NCBI RefSeq assembly: GCF_000271665.2
Contig: NZ_CP010978.1
Span: 652,501-716,500 of the forward strand
Direction of reading: 5' to 3'
Source: Pelosinus fermentans JBW45
GTDB taxonomy: Bacteria > Bacillota > Negativicutes > DSM-13327
DNA: 64,000 nucleotides
Made by a program: the position numbers and the translations under genes. Each line of letters starts with the position of its first letter. Positions within the stretch are counted from its first letter, which is position 1. The notes beneath the pieces were generated by a model, which was not told where the DNA came from, ran no database searches, and saw only the letters and a list, made by a program, of their open reading frames with translations. This document shows positions 44,935 through 53,731 of the stretch, piece after piece.

Positions 44935-46608
44935 ATGAAGATATCTGGTGCCCAGGGGATCATAGAATGTTTATTAGAGCAAGGAGTCGATACGGTTTTT
45001 GGTTATCCTGGAGGACGTATTCTGCCCCTGTATGATGCGATATATGAAGGAAAGATACGCCACATCCTTACGGTGCATGAACAAGGGGCTATCCATGCGG
45101 CAGATGGTTATGCCCGTGCTAGCGGCAAGGTAGGAGTTTGTATCGCCACCAGCGGTCCGGGAGCTACCAACTTAGTAACTGGTCTTGCGAATGCCTATTT
45201 GGATTCAGTACCCTTAGTTGTTATCACGGGTCAAGTTTCTACAGATCTAATTGGTGCTGATGCATTTCAAGAAGTGGACATCACTGGGATTACGATGCCG
45301 ATAACGAAACATAATTTTCTAGTTAAAGATGCTGCAACCTTACCGGAAATCATGCGTTTTGCTTTTCGGATTGCCTCTTCAGGACGTCCGGGGCCCGTAC
45401 TGATTGATATACCCAGTGATATTCAAACAAATCTGTTTACCTTCACCAAAGAAGAAGATCAGGAAAAAAACAAACCTAAATTGCAATGGGAATTATCAGA
45501 ACTGGGAAGTTCGCTGATCGATAAGGCGGTAGCAGTGCTGGAATCAGCAAAACAGCCTGTAATGATCGTTGGCGGCGGTGTAGTTTCATCTGGGGCTTAT
45601 GAACAGGTTGTTGCATTAGCTGAAAAGATGAATGCTCCTGTTGTGAGCACTCTGATGGGACTGGGATCATTTTCTTCAGAACATCCATTATTCTTAGGCT
45701 TGACAGGGATGCACGGACATAAAAGAGCCAATCTTGCCGTTCATGGTGCTGATGTGGTAATCGCCATCGGCAGCCGCTTCAATGATCGGGTAACAGGCAA
45801 TAAGTTCAAATATGCAGAAGGAAAATCGCTCATTCACATTGATGTAGATCCTGCCGAATTGGATAAGAATGTTTCCACCCATATTCCTCTGGCGGGAGAT
45901 GTGAAGCAATTGGTAACTACACTGCACGAGCGGATGAAGCCTCTTAATCCCTGTCCATGGTGGAAGGTGATCCAGGAATGGAAACAAGAATTTGCAGCAA
46001 AACCGGATGGAAATGATCTTTCAGCCACATGGATGCTAAGGCAAGTAGCTGAAAGAACAAAGGGAAAACCATTCATTTTTGCGACAGATGTAGGGCAGCA
46101 TCAAATGTGGGCGGCTCAGAATCTCCACATCGAGTCCCCTCGTTCTTGGATTACTTCTGGCGGCTTAGGTACGATGGGATTTGGTCTTCCTGCTGCTATT
46201 GGCGCTCAGGTAGCCATGCCGACGAAGCGGGTGATCGCCATTGTCGGTGATGGGGGCATAAAAATGACAGGCTGTGAACTCTTTACCGCAGCGAGTCAGG
46301 GATTGCCTTTGATTACGATTATTGTGGATAACAGTTCTTTGGGAATGGTGCGTCAATTACAACAGCTGTTTTATAAACAGCGGTATTCGGAGTCTTTATT
46401 GCCGGTGCCGATGGATTTTGTCTGCTTTGCAAAAGCCTTTGGCATTGAAGGTACATTGACTACGACGCAAGAAGAATTCTTAGCAGCATTTTCCGCTGCA
46501 GTGGAGAGCAACTGTCCTCGGGTGATTATCGTCAAAATCCCTACAGAACAGATCGTTACCCCCATGCTGAAACCAAATTCACCACTGGATACATTTATGG
46601 ATATATAG
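44935..46608 (+). CDS. ilvB: Acetolactate synthase large (catalytic) subunit
   Basis: 557 residues. ThDP enzyme making acetolactate. Catalytic Glu in TVHEQGAIHAADGYARA near residue 47, FAD/central domain, and the C-terminal ThDP motif GDGGIKMTGCELFTAA...N near 440. ATG 44935 has AGGAGGTG 6 bases upstream; the GTG at 44926 is inside that site. Last in the operon, so ilvB and ilvH flank it. ilvD is not present. Confidence 0.95.
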   Translation: MKISGAQGIIECLLEQGVDTVFGYPGGRILPLYDAIYEGKIRHILTVHEQGAIHAADGYARASGKVGVCIATSGPGATNLVTGLANAYLDSVPLVVITGQVSTDLIGADAFQEVDITGITMPITKHNFLVKDAATLPEIMRFAFRIASSGRPGPVLIDIPSDIQTNLFTFTKEEDQEKNKPKLQWELSELGSSLIDKAVAVLESAKQPVMIVGGGVVSSGAYEQVVALAEKMNAPVVSTLMGLGSFSSEHPLFLGLTGMHGHKRANLAVHGADVVIAIGSRFNDRVTGNKFKYAEGKSLIHIDVDPAELDKNVSTHIPLAGDVKQLVTTLHERMKPLNPCPWWKVIQEWKQEFAAKPDGNDLSATWMLRQVAERTKGKPFIFATDVGQHQMWAAQNLHIESPRSWITSGGLGTMGFGLPAAIGAQVAMPTKRVIAIVGDGGIKMTGCELFTAASQGLPLITIIVDNSSLGMVRQLQQLFYKQRYSESLLPVPMDFVCFAKAFGIEGTLTTTQEEFLAAFSAAVESNCPRVIIVKIPTEQIVTPMLKPNSPLDTFMDI

Positions 46609-46609
46609 T

Positions 46610-46652
46610 AAAACAAAGAGACCTAAGCGTTATGGCTTGGTCTCTTTGTTTT
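46610..46652 (+). terminator. Intrinsic terminator of the ilv-leu operon
   Basis: AAAACAAAGAGACC (46610-46623) pairs perfectly with GGTCTCTTTGTTTT (46639-46652), with further AAGC/GCTT pairing in the loop. Confidence 0.9.
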
Positions 46653-46684
46653 ATATGGTTTGTGGAAGTGAATAAAGAGTGATT

Positions 46685-46769
46685 TAACCGCAGAGGCGCA
46701 GAGAATACTGAGAAAAATATCAATAGGATAAAAAATACCCCTCTGTGTACTCTGCGCCTCTGCGGTTCG
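46685..46769. repeat. Dispersed palindromic repeat, type B copy 5
   Basis: TAACCGCAGAGGCGCAGAG left arm and CTCTGCGCCTCTGCGGTTCG right arm. It ends about 10 bases before the first recognisable codon of the broken transposase, at the place where the transposase N-terminus should be. Confidence 0.85.
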
Positions 46770-46775
46770 GTTCTT

Positions 46776-47253
46776 CGAAGAAGAAGAGGATTATAAACAA
46801 TTTATCGAAACAATACAAAAGTATAAATGGAAAAGTGGATATGAAATTTATGCTTATTGCCTGATGGGAAATCATGTACATCTTTTAATGAAGTAGGGAT
46901 AGAAAAATTGGAACAAGTGATGCGGCGGATATGTGGCAGATGTCAATTTTCTCTTGGAGATATTTAATGAAAACAAAGAAAAGGCAGTCCAGAGGTTTAT
47001 ACAATATACGAATGAACAGAGTGATTCCATATGTTTGGATATTGATAGAGAATCAAAGTGTCGGATAACCGATGAAGAAGCAAAAGGAATTATAAAAAAG
47101 GTTTGCGAAATAAAGAATGCAATTGATTTACAAACATTTGAGATCACAAGAAGAAATATGTACTTAGGGAAACTAAAAGAAGACTATAATCTGTCGATTC
47201 GTCAAATTGAAAGACTTACGGGTATTAATCGAGGTATTGTTTTAAAGGCATAA
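46776..47253 (+). pseudogene. Degraded REP-associated (RAYT/IS200-like) transposase
   Basis: Three pieces in three reading states. Piece 1 (to a TAG at 46894) reads FEEEEDYKQFIETIQKYKW and ends LMGNHVHLLMK, with the HxH motif of Y1 transposases. Piece 2, one frame shift on, reads IEKLEQVMRRICG. Piece 3 (46933-47253) is the C-terminal part ending LSIRQIERLTGINRGIVLKA, a helix-turn-helix common at the end of these proteins. The N-terminal 25 or so residues and the middle with the catalytic Tyr are missing. An inactive remnant. Confidence 0.8.
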
Positions 47254-47265
47254 TCATGTCAACAA

Positions 47266-47293
47266 CCCCGTCCCCGTGACACCCCGTGACACC
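47266..47293. repeat. Tandem CCCCGTGACA repeat
   Basis: Two exact 10-base copies in tandem (47272-47291) after a partial CCCCGT. It lies just after the transposase remnant and may be part of that element's original end. Confidence 0.5.
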
Positions 47294-47313
47294 TCAGACC
47301 TGTTGTTCTGTGA

Positions 47314-48363
47314 CTACCATTGTCCTTTTATTTGCTGTTTTAATAAGTTGTTAAAATAAGCCATTGGATCTTGTTGTATTAAGTTTGCTTGGTCTATATA
47401 TTGTTCACGGGTTCTAGTCTCAGGGTGACTTGCAATTAAATCCGGCTGTTCAATGCAGGAAAGTTTCCCGTTTTTGTAGCTCAATGTGAAGGACATTTGG
47501 GGCAAATCTTCAGCGCCATTAATGCTTATATACGTAATTGCGCCTATTATTCCATATTTCATTGTATCATTTTCTCGTTCATCGAATTTTAAACAGTCCT
47601 CTGGAGTGATATTTCTATTTAACAGACGATCTAGTTCAGGAGTTAGCCCAACAATTTTACCATCTTCCACTGTTAAGTCTGTAATGGCTATCTTTCCGTT
47701 CGTTTTCTCATTCAGATAGTTTGCAATTCTTCCTAAGGCTTGTGCGGTTCCGGCAAAATTCCCTGATACTTTCGTATATGTTTCAGAATTATGCTGAAAT
47801 AAACTAGCGAGCGTACTTGCTTCGCTGCTCAAATCATTTGCAATCTGTTGACACTTTTCAGGATCATCAATACCGCTTACGGTAATTTTATTTTGGCAGT
47901 CAACACTGATACGTAGCTCTTGGTCACTGCTGAGTTGAATATTGTTTTTAGTCAATACTGTAGAGATTTTTTTTTCTTCTAATACTGCATTTCTTTTGTG
48001 AAAAGCAGCATCAAATATGTTTCCATCGAGCTCTTTAAGCATAAAATAGTATTCTTCATCACTTAGCTCATCACCGTTAGCAAATTTTTCGCCAAGTTGA
48101 TTGGCCGTTGAAGAACCAGTATATTTCTTGGAAGGGTCTGTCAAGTCTTGTGCTTCGGAATTTGAATTGGATAGTTTTTGGTTGGTTGCCGTATTATAGA
48201 CCAAATCGTTACCATTTTGATCATAGCCCGTGTTTACTGTCTTACTTTTTAAAGAGATGTTTGTCGCTACTGTCGCCATTTTGTTTTGGTTGGTAGTGGT
48301 TTTAATCATTAAAGATTGTAATACATTCGAAAGTAGTGAGGTATTTGTTTTGGTAATTCTCAT
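47314..48363 (-). CDS. Hypothetical protein, no family recognised
   Basis: 349 residues, no signal peptide or membrane segment. Polar, rich in Asn, Thr, Lys and Asp; N-terminus MRITKTNTSLLSNVLQSL. A central charged region (LSDEEYYFMLKELDGNIFDAAFHKRNAVLEEKK) is probably helical, and the C-terminus YFNNLLKQQIKGQW is amphipathic. The opening resembles small flagellar or secreted motility-type proteins only in composition. GGAGGAATTGCA precedes the ATG. It is the last gene of a minus-strand series of four; 201 bases separate it from the next. Confidence 0.6.
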   Translation of the reverse strand: MRITKTNTSLLSNVLQSLMIKTTTNQNKMATVATNISLKSKTVNTGYDQNGNDLVYNTATNQKLSNSNSEAQDLTDPSKKYTGSSTANQLGEKFANGDELSDEEYYFMLKELDGNIFDAAFHKRNAVLEEKKISTVLTKNNIQLSSDQELRISVDCQNKITVSGIDDPEKCQQIANDLSSEASTLASLFQHNSETYTKVSGNFAGTAQALGRIANYLNEKTNGKIAITDLTVEDGKIVGLTPELDRLLNRNITPEDCLKFDERENDTMKYGIIGAITYISINGAEDLPQMSFTLSYKNGKLSCIEQPDLIASHPETRTREQYIDQANLIQQDPMAYFNNLLKQQIKGQW

Positions 48364-48505
48364 TGCAATTCCTCCGATGTCATTATAGATGGCTTATAGT
48401 TATTATCTATGATATCGTAAAAACCCAATAAATGGTTAAGTAGTAATATTAATCTTGCTTAGCATTGAAGTATTGTATCGTGCATGTTACATAGTGCAAA
48501 ATAGG

Positions 48506-48548
48506 TAAGAGTCAATACCCAAAGCCGGGCTTTGGATATTGACTCTTA
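48506..48548 (-). terminator. Strong hairpin between two minus-strand genes
   Basis: TAAGAGTCAATA and TATTGACTCTTA arms, with an inner CCAAAGC/GCTTTGG stem, directly after the stop of the exported protein at 48565. On the minus strand a short T-containing tract (CTATTTT) follows. Confidence 0.7.
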
Positions 48549-48564
48549 CTGTATTCGTATTAAG

Positions 48565-49512
48565 TTAGAAGGCGAACGTTGTATCATATTCATAGGTGAG
48601 CGTAAGTTTGGGGTTATCAACTTGAACGAGATTAATTCCAGCCTTTATACTGGTGCCGGAAAATGCAATATACCAATCATCTTTTAAAAGGAAACCAGCA
48701 GTTTTTATTTCAGGGACATCCCCAGTGTTCCAATTGGCATTATACCATTTTTGTTGATATTTTGCTCCTGGGGTAACACACATTTGCCAATTAATTCCTG
48801 TAGAGTAAGGACTTTTGGTCGCAATAAGGGAAGCCGATAGAACTTTCGCATTGGGATCGAGTGTCTCTCTTCTTGCATTAGCCACAGCAGGAGCCGATAG
48901 CTTGCCATCATAAGAGACCAGATGAATGACACCTGTTCCTGGAGTTATCGTATCGGTACTTATATTATCTATAAATTTAAGAGTGTAGTCTGTGCTGGTT
49001 GGGCTACCAATGGTTTTTGGTACGATTTTGACGTAATAGGTAGTATTATTAATTAGAGTATTGGCAGGGACTCTAATGATTTTATTTTGCTGAAAGGCTG
49101 CCTGCTTGTAACTTTGTGCAGTCAGTATAGTTCTATTGCTCGCGTCCACTAACGTAAGATCATAGTCGTTTGAGCGTTGGCTAACTTCTAGTGTAATGGC
49201 AAATCTACCATTTGATGCGGTTGATCCGGCAGATTTTTGATATACGAACTTATAAAAATCTATGTCGTTCCTATCTTTTATCGTACCATTCATATAGTAA
49301 ATAGCAGATGGAGTATTAAGATTGTAATCCTTTGATTGGGCAGTAGCTATCGTATCATTCTGATTTGATAGTGGGTTAGTCTTAGTATTATCCTCGTTTT
49401 CAGTCTGAAGGTAGAACGAAGTACCTGCCCAGGCAGGGGTCGATAATCCTATTAACAACGTTAGGCATACTAGGGGAATTGCAAATTTCTTTAGTATCGT
49501 ATTTTTGATCAT
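48565..49512 (-). CDS. Exported protein with pre-peptidase-like beta domain
   Basis: About 315 residues. Signal peptide (MIKNTILKKF, hydrophobic core, cleavage after STPAWA). Residues about 60-195 (YMNGTIKDRNDIDFYKF, GRFAITLEVSQRSNDYDLTLVDAS, TTYYVKIVP, STDYTLKF) look like a PPC-type (pre-peptidase C-terminal) beta-sandwich. The C-terminal part is unrecognised. The start is ATG 49512 since GAGGAG lies 8 bases upstream; the longer frame reaches 49533. No catalytic domain, so it is probably structural or binding. Part of the exported-protein cluster. Confidence 0.7.
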   Translation of the reverse strand: MIKNTILKKFAIPLVCLTLLIGLSTPAWAGTSFYLQTENEDNTKTNPLSNQNDTIATAQSKDYNLNTPSAIYYMNGTIKDRNDIDFYKFVYQKSAGSTASNGRFAITLEVSQRSNDYDLTLVDASNRTILTAQSYKQAAFQQNKIIRVPANTLINNTTYYVKIVPKTIGSPTSTDYTLKFIDNISTDTITPGTGVIHLVSYDGKLSAPAVANARRETLDPNAKVLSASLIATKSPYSTGINWQMCVTPGAKYQQKWYNANWNTGDVPEIKTAGFLLKDDWYIAFSGTSIKAGINLVQVDNPKLTLTYEYDTTFAF

Positions 49513-49586
49513 GATAAACACTCCTCGTAACATATTTTTTTACTAAGTCAGTAGTTACAGCAGGCACCTACTGTATGTACTAGCCC

Positions 49587-49627
49587 AGTGCCGATAGCAG
49601 GCATGCTTTAGGCCTGCTATCGGCACT
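49587..49627 (-). terminator. 16-bp perfect hairpin at the secretin-like gene's stop codon
   Basis: AGTGCCGATAGCAGGC (49587-49602) pairs perfectly with GCCTGCTATCGGCACT (49612-49627), 9-base loop, and includes two bases of the stop codon. No long T-tract follows, so it may attenuate rather than end transcription. Confidence 0.7.
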
Positions 49628-50687
49628 ATGTTAGTGCTAGGGCTCGGTTGATGGTAAGGGTAATAAGCCGTACGGCGAGGGTTAGAACGGCGGTATTACG
49701 CTGCTTTTCCGTGTGCTCCTGAGAGAATAGATATTTGAGCAGGGGGATCTTGCCTAAGATGGGAACGTCGGAAGTGCTTTTCGTATCATTGTCCGTAATA
49801 AAAGTGCCAATTACATAGATGTGGTTGTCGGCGGGAAGCATCCGCGTGGTTGTCATGGTTTTCACACTGGACTCTGGAGCGGATACACCTTTCAATACAG
49901 AACTGCCAGAAATGATGCTGACCTTGATATCCACATCGACACGTATGATGCTGTCTTCGGGCTTGTCCTCGTTATATTCCATAACGGTGGGAATGACAGA
50001 AATGCTGGTTTCGAGGTTTTGGAATTGCGTCTGGACATTGCCCTGGTTATCAGTGCTGAAAATAGGAACGCTTTTTATGTTTGAGATTTGTGATTTTATG
50101 CCATTGGGAGTGTAGACTTCACTGGATACTAAGACTTTACTGTTGTTCAGTGCTTCGTTTAGCGATGCAATATCTGAGGAACTGGCTTCTAAATGTTTGG
50201 TGTCGGTGCGAGTACTGGCAATATCCGTACTTTTGTTCCAGTCGATCGTCGCCCTGCCCGTGAAAGTAGGGATGGGATTGATACCGATATAGCGGGAATT
50301 GGACTGTGTTAGCTCTCTTAGGCTCGCTGCGATGATGATAAGATGGGTAGAATTGTGATCTGCAAAAAGCCGTTGTAATAGATTAAGTGCCTGCTGCAAA
50401 GACTCTGAGTTTCCAGACAAAACCATATAAGGAGGTAAACCGGGCGGGGCATATACCATACTGGAAACTGGAATGATATTAGTGGTCTGCATTTGTTGAA
50501 CCAAGTCCTTGGCTGCCGTTACCATATTGAGATTTAACGGTATGATTGCAACCGTTCCATCGGAGCTTAGATCATAATTTAGGCTGATTAATGGAGTTTC
50601 GGCATGAATCGCAGTAGTGAAGAAAGATAAAAACAGATAAAAGGCTAAAAGGAATCGGAAGATAAATGGAAGGGCTTTATTTTTCAC
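49626..50687 (-). CDS. Secretin-like exported protein (short GspD/PilQ-type)
   Basis: 353 residues. GTG start with AAGGAG upstream; signal peptide ending AIHA. Residues about 45-125 resemble a secretin N-domain ring (NLNMVTAAKDLVQQM, SESLQQALNLLQRL, THLIIIAASLREL). The C-terminal half has the secretin signature: SISVIPTVMEYN, then DVPILGKIPLLKYLF and an ending AVLTLAVRLI, like the VPxLGxIPxLxxLF plus E/N-rich end of type II/III and IV pilus secretins. It is shorter than GspD or PilQ. No ATPase, pilin or other secretion gene lies nearby. Confidence 0.7.
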   Translation of the reverse strand: MKNKALPFIFRFLLAFYLFLSFFTTAIHAETPLISLNYDLSSDGTVAIIPLNLNMVTAAKDLVQQMQTTNIIPVSSMVYAPPGLPPYMVLSGNSESLQQALNLLQRLFADHNSTHLIIIAASLRELTQSNSRYIGINPIPTFTGRATIDWNKSTDIASTRTDTKHLEASSSDIASLNEALNNSKVLVSSEVYTPNGIKSQISNIKSVPIFSTDNQGNVQTQFQNLETSISVIPTVMEYNEDKPEDSIIRVDVDIKVSIISGSSVLKGVSAPESSVKTMTTTRMLPADNHIYVIGTFITDNDTKSTSDVPILGKIPLLKYLFSQEHTEKQRNTAVLTLAVRLITLTINRALALT

Positions 50688-50744
50688 ATAACGAGCTCCT
50701 TGTGTTTGATTTTATTTGAAAATGGCCCTTGCTGCTGTGTAAGG

Positions 50745-51392
50745 CTATTTCAGCCCGGAAGAGAGGATAAATTGCAAACCGGGTGCTGCGTAAATCGGCC
50801 ATTGTAGGTGCAGGATTCCTTCCACTTGCTGAATTGTATACTGCATCCGTGTTGGGAGATAAAGGCGCAGCCAGTTGTGATTCCCAGCGATGCTAACATT
50901 TGTTTCAATTCCTAAGTTTCTCTGACTAAGATGTATTTGAAACCCCTTCACTCCTGATATGTCAGCGATATCAATATAGTTTGTATTATCAATGGTAAGA
51001 GTCGACATTTTAGTGTTTTCGCTAACGGTAAAAATTGTAGAAATAAAATATAATGTTGTTGTATGGTTGTTTTTCAATCCAGCAGCATAAGCGGTTTGGT
51101 TTTTTAACGTTGTAATATCGCCAGTAACGTAATATTGTCCTGGCGGCAGATGAAGTAAGGCCGTGCCGCTTGCTCCAGTGTGCCCTGAATCTTGGGAATG
51201 AGAGGTATTGATTCGCCAGGCCGTAAGCCGGACGTGGGATAGAGGATTTGCATTCAGGTCTAGCAATTGCAGTGGAATCATATTGTTGGCTGCTGCTTCA
51301 ATGATTGAGTTTGGCAAGGATGAAAGTCCAAACACGATAATGATGATGAGTATCTTGAAAATGGATTGCTGATAATGTAGGTTGGACTGCAT
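50745..51392 (-). CDS. Exported protein with carboxypeptidase-regulatory/SpaA-like fold
   Basis: 215 residues. N-terminal hydrophobic segment at about 12-35 (signal peptide or anchor). Residues 40-90 (IPLQLLDLNANPLSHVRLTAW, GASGTALLHLPPGQYYVTGD) resemble a prealbumin-like beta domain of the CarboxypepD_reg/SpaA group. The rest is predicted beta-rich, with no known domain. It starts the minus-strand series of exported proteins, 57 bases before the secretin-like gene. AAGGAGC before the ATG. Confidence 0.65.
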   Translation of the reverse strand: MQSNLHYQQSIFKILIIIIVFGLSSLPNSIIEAAANNMIPLQLLDLNANPLSHVRLTAWRINTSHSQDSGHTGASGTALLHLPPGQYYVTGDITTLKNQTAYAAGLKNNHTTTLYFISTIFTVSENTKMSTLTIDNTNYIDIADISGVKGFQIHLSQRNLGIETNVSIAGNHNWLRLYLPTRMQYTIQQVEGILHLQWPIYAAPGLQFILSSGLK

Positions 51393-51494
51393 CGTAAATG
51401 CTCCTTTTTTGTAATTTTTTAAAAATAATGTAATATATTTCCATCATACTCCCTTTTATTGGAAATAACATCTATCAAAAGGTATATTTTTCCA

Positions 51495-51513
51495 GAATTT
51501 TCAAAGAAAATTC
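51495..51513. promoter_or_regulatory. GAATTTTC-AAA-GAAAATTC palindrome
   Basis: Perfect 8-bp arms with a 3-base centre, about 100 bases before the first exported-protein gene. It could be an operator; nothing else supports this. Confidence 0.35.
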
Positions 51514-51585
51514 AAATTTTATCAATTTTTGTAAATTGCTGTCTTGCAGAAAAAACTTCTGTCTTGTGTGCTGATGACAAAATAA

Positions 51586-51617
51586 TAGGGACCCAGTTAC
51601 AATTCACTGGGTCCCTA
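51586..51617 (-). terminator. Intrinsic terminator of the aminotransferase operon
   Basis: TAGGGACCCAGT and ACTGGGTCCCTA arms; on the minus strand it is followed by TTATTTTG. It is 17 bases after the aminotransferase stop. Confidence 0.85.
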
Positions 51618-51633
51618 GTGGGTTCTTGTTCTC

Positions 51634-52803
51634 TTATTTTTTTATACTTTCAATAAAACGTCCGATGCGTTCCAGGGCTTCTGTAATATTTTTGGTAGAG
51701 GTAGCATAGGAACAGCGGACAAAGCCTTCGCCGCTTTCACCAAAGGCATCCCCTGGCACTAAGGCTACTTTTTCAGTCATGAGAAGTTGTTCGGCAAATT
51801 CTAAAGACGTTAGACCTGTCTTCTTAATAGAAGGGAAAATATAAAATGCTCCCTTGGGTTCAAAACAATCCAGGCCCATTTGGCGAAATCCATTGAAAAT
51901 TAAACGACGGCGATAATTGTATTCTGATACCATGTGTTCTACGTTCTTTTCGCCGCTCTTTAGGGCTTCAATCGCTGCAATTTGCGCTGTGATGGGAGTA
52001 CATAACATCGTATACTGATGGATTTTCGTCATGGCAGCAATGAAATCAACATTGGAAACTGCATAACCAATACGCCAGCCTGTCATGGCATAGGCTTTGG
52101 AAAAACCATTTAAGACGATGGTGCGATCTCGCATGCCGGGTAAACTGGAGAAACAAGTATGAGTGCCATCATAGGTTAATTTGGCGTAGATCTCATCAGA
52201 AATAACAATGAGATCATGTTTTAGTGCAAAAGCAGCAATGCCTTCTAAGTCCTCTCTGCTCATAATCGCACCGGTAGGATTATTGGGATAACCAATAAGT
52301 AATATTTTGGTACGAGGCGTCACATATTCTTCTAATTGCTCTGCCGTAATCCGAAATTCATTTTCTACATTGGTGGGTATAGTAATGGGAGTGCCGCCTG
52401 CCAATGTGACGCAGGATTTATAAGATACATAGCAGGGCTCGGGAACAAGGACTTCATCACCAGGACCTAGCAGGGCCCGCATGGCCAAATCAAGACCTTC
52501 GCTAACCCCGACGGTTACAAGGACTTCTTGGCGGGGATCATAGGTTACCTGATAATCCTTATGTAGGGATTTGGCAATTTCTTCACGAAGCTCGAGCAGT
52601 CCATAATTGGAAGTGTAGGAAGTATAGCCGCGGTGCAAGCCGTGAATACAGCTTTCCCGTATATGCCATGGCGTGATAAAATCCGGCTCACCAACACCCA
52701 AGGAGATTACGCCTTTCATTTCCGCAGCGATGTCAAAGAAGCGACGGATGCCTGAAGGCGGAATGGCTTTAACGGTTGGCGCTATGCGATCAGACCAATT
52801 CAT
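51634..52803 (-). CDS. Class I/II pyridoxal-phosphate aminotransferase (PatA/AspC-like)
   Basis: 389 residues. PLP Lys in NGFSKAYAMTGWRIGYA near residue 235; YPNNPTGAIM, DEIYAKLTYD and the C-terminal FVRCSYATS with the substrate-carboxylate Arg. Family I-gamma aspartate/aromatic or alanine-type aminotransferases; the donor cannot be told. The start ATG overlaps the Lrp gene stop by 4 bases (ATGA), so the regulator and enzyme are translationally coupled. Confidence 0.9.
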   Translation of the reverse strand: MNWSDRIAPTVKAIPPSGIRRFFDIAAEMKGVISLGVGEPDFITPWHIRESCIHGLHRGYTSYTSNYGLLELREEIAKSLHKDYQVTYDPRQEVLVTVGVSEGLDLAMRALLGPGDEVLVPEPCYVSYKSCVTLAGGTPITIPTNVENEFRITAEQLEEYVTPRTKILLIGYPNNPTGAIMSREDLEGIAAFALKHDLIVISDEIYAKLTYDGTHTCFSSLPGMRDRTIVLNGFSKAYAMTGWRIGYAVSNVDFIAAMTKIHQYTMLCTPITAQIAAIEALKSGEKNVEHMVSEYNYRRRLIFNGFRQMGLDCFEPKGAFYIFPSIKKTGLTSLEFAEQLLMTEKVALVPGDAFGESGEGFVRCSYATSTKNITEALERIGRFIESIKK

Positions 52804-53279
52804 GGTGATACCACCAGCCTATGCTCTTCTTCTTCATCATTAATAATAACCCCGGCAAATTTATATTTTTTTAGCATAAAATGAGTTGTAGTGCTGACAA
52901 CCCCATCGATTGTAGATAATTTGGTAGAAACAAAATCAGCTACTTCTTTTAGGCTGGTCCCTTCTACGGTAACCGATAAATCGTAACCTCCTGACATTAA
53001 ATACAAGCTGCGTACTTCCGAATAACGATAAATGCGTTCAGCGATGGCATCAAAGCCTACTTCACGCTGAGGGGTAATTCTTACTTCAATTACAGCGGTG
53101 ACATTATCCACGCCCGCCTTTTCCCAATCAATGATGGTTTGGTACTTTACAATGATTTTTTCATCTTGATATTTTTTTATCAGTGCGGCAATTTCCTCTG
53201 CAGGTTTATTTAGCATAATTGCCAATTGATCCGGGGTTTGGGTATGGTCTTTTTCTAGACATTCTAAAAGTTCTTTCAT
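52800..53279 (-). CDS. Lrp/AsnC-family transcriptional regulator
   Basis: 159 residues. N-terminal helix-turn-helix (TPDQLAIMLNKPAEEIAALIKKYQDEKII) and an AsnC ligand-binding domain (EVRITPQREVGFDAIAERI, MSGGYDLSVTVEG, VVSTTTHFML). Start ATG 53279 because AAGGAGG is 9 bases upstream; the longer frame reaches 53312. It probably senses an amino acid and controls the aminotransferase with which it is coupled. Confidence 0.9.
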   Translation of the reverse strand: MKELLECLEKDHTQTPDQLAIMLNKPAEEIAALIKKYQDEKIIVKYQTIIDWEKAGVDNVTAVIEVRITPQREVGFDAIAERIYRYSEVRSLYLMSGGYDLSVTVEGTSLKEVADFVSTKLSTIDGVVSTTTHFMLKKYKFAGVIINDEEEEHRLVVSP

Positions 53280-53506
53280 CGAATGTTTCCTCCTTGCTAT
53301 TTTAAAGAACACTGTATTTTTTAGAATACCACATATGCTGAAAAAAAGTACATGGATTTACAAAAATAATATGATGATTCTTGAAAACAATGCGCTTATT
53401 TAAGAAAAAACAATGAACCATTATATTTATTGTTAAAAGGAAGTGCCAGTATCCTTCTTGTTTTAAGTAAGAAAGATTTTATAGGTGGAAAAAGATGAGA
53501 TTTGAT

Positions 53507-53600
53507 GAACCACAAAAGGCGCAATGCCGCTGTCCGCGGCACACAAAGGATAACACAAAAATTAAAAAAAACTTTGTGTCCTTTGCGTCTTTGTGGTTCA
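53507..53600. repeat. Dispersed palindromic repeat, type A copy 6
   Basis: GAACCACAAAAGGCGCAATGCC left arm, inner GCCGCTGTCCGCGGC, right CTTTGCGTCTTTGTGGTTCA. It lies in the 452-base gap 53280-53731 between divergent genes; a possible -10 box TATAAT (53672) of the next gene follows it. The rest of that gap is AT-rich with no other feature recognised. Confidence 0.85.
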
Positions 53601-53731
53601 ATTCTTTTTAGGTTTTAAAGAATGCGTTAGCATTTTCGTATTCGCTAATTCTTTTTTTCCCTTTTTTATAGTATAATTGGAAAGAAGTATGTATAGCATT
53701 TATGATGAATAGTTAATTAGAGGGGACATGT

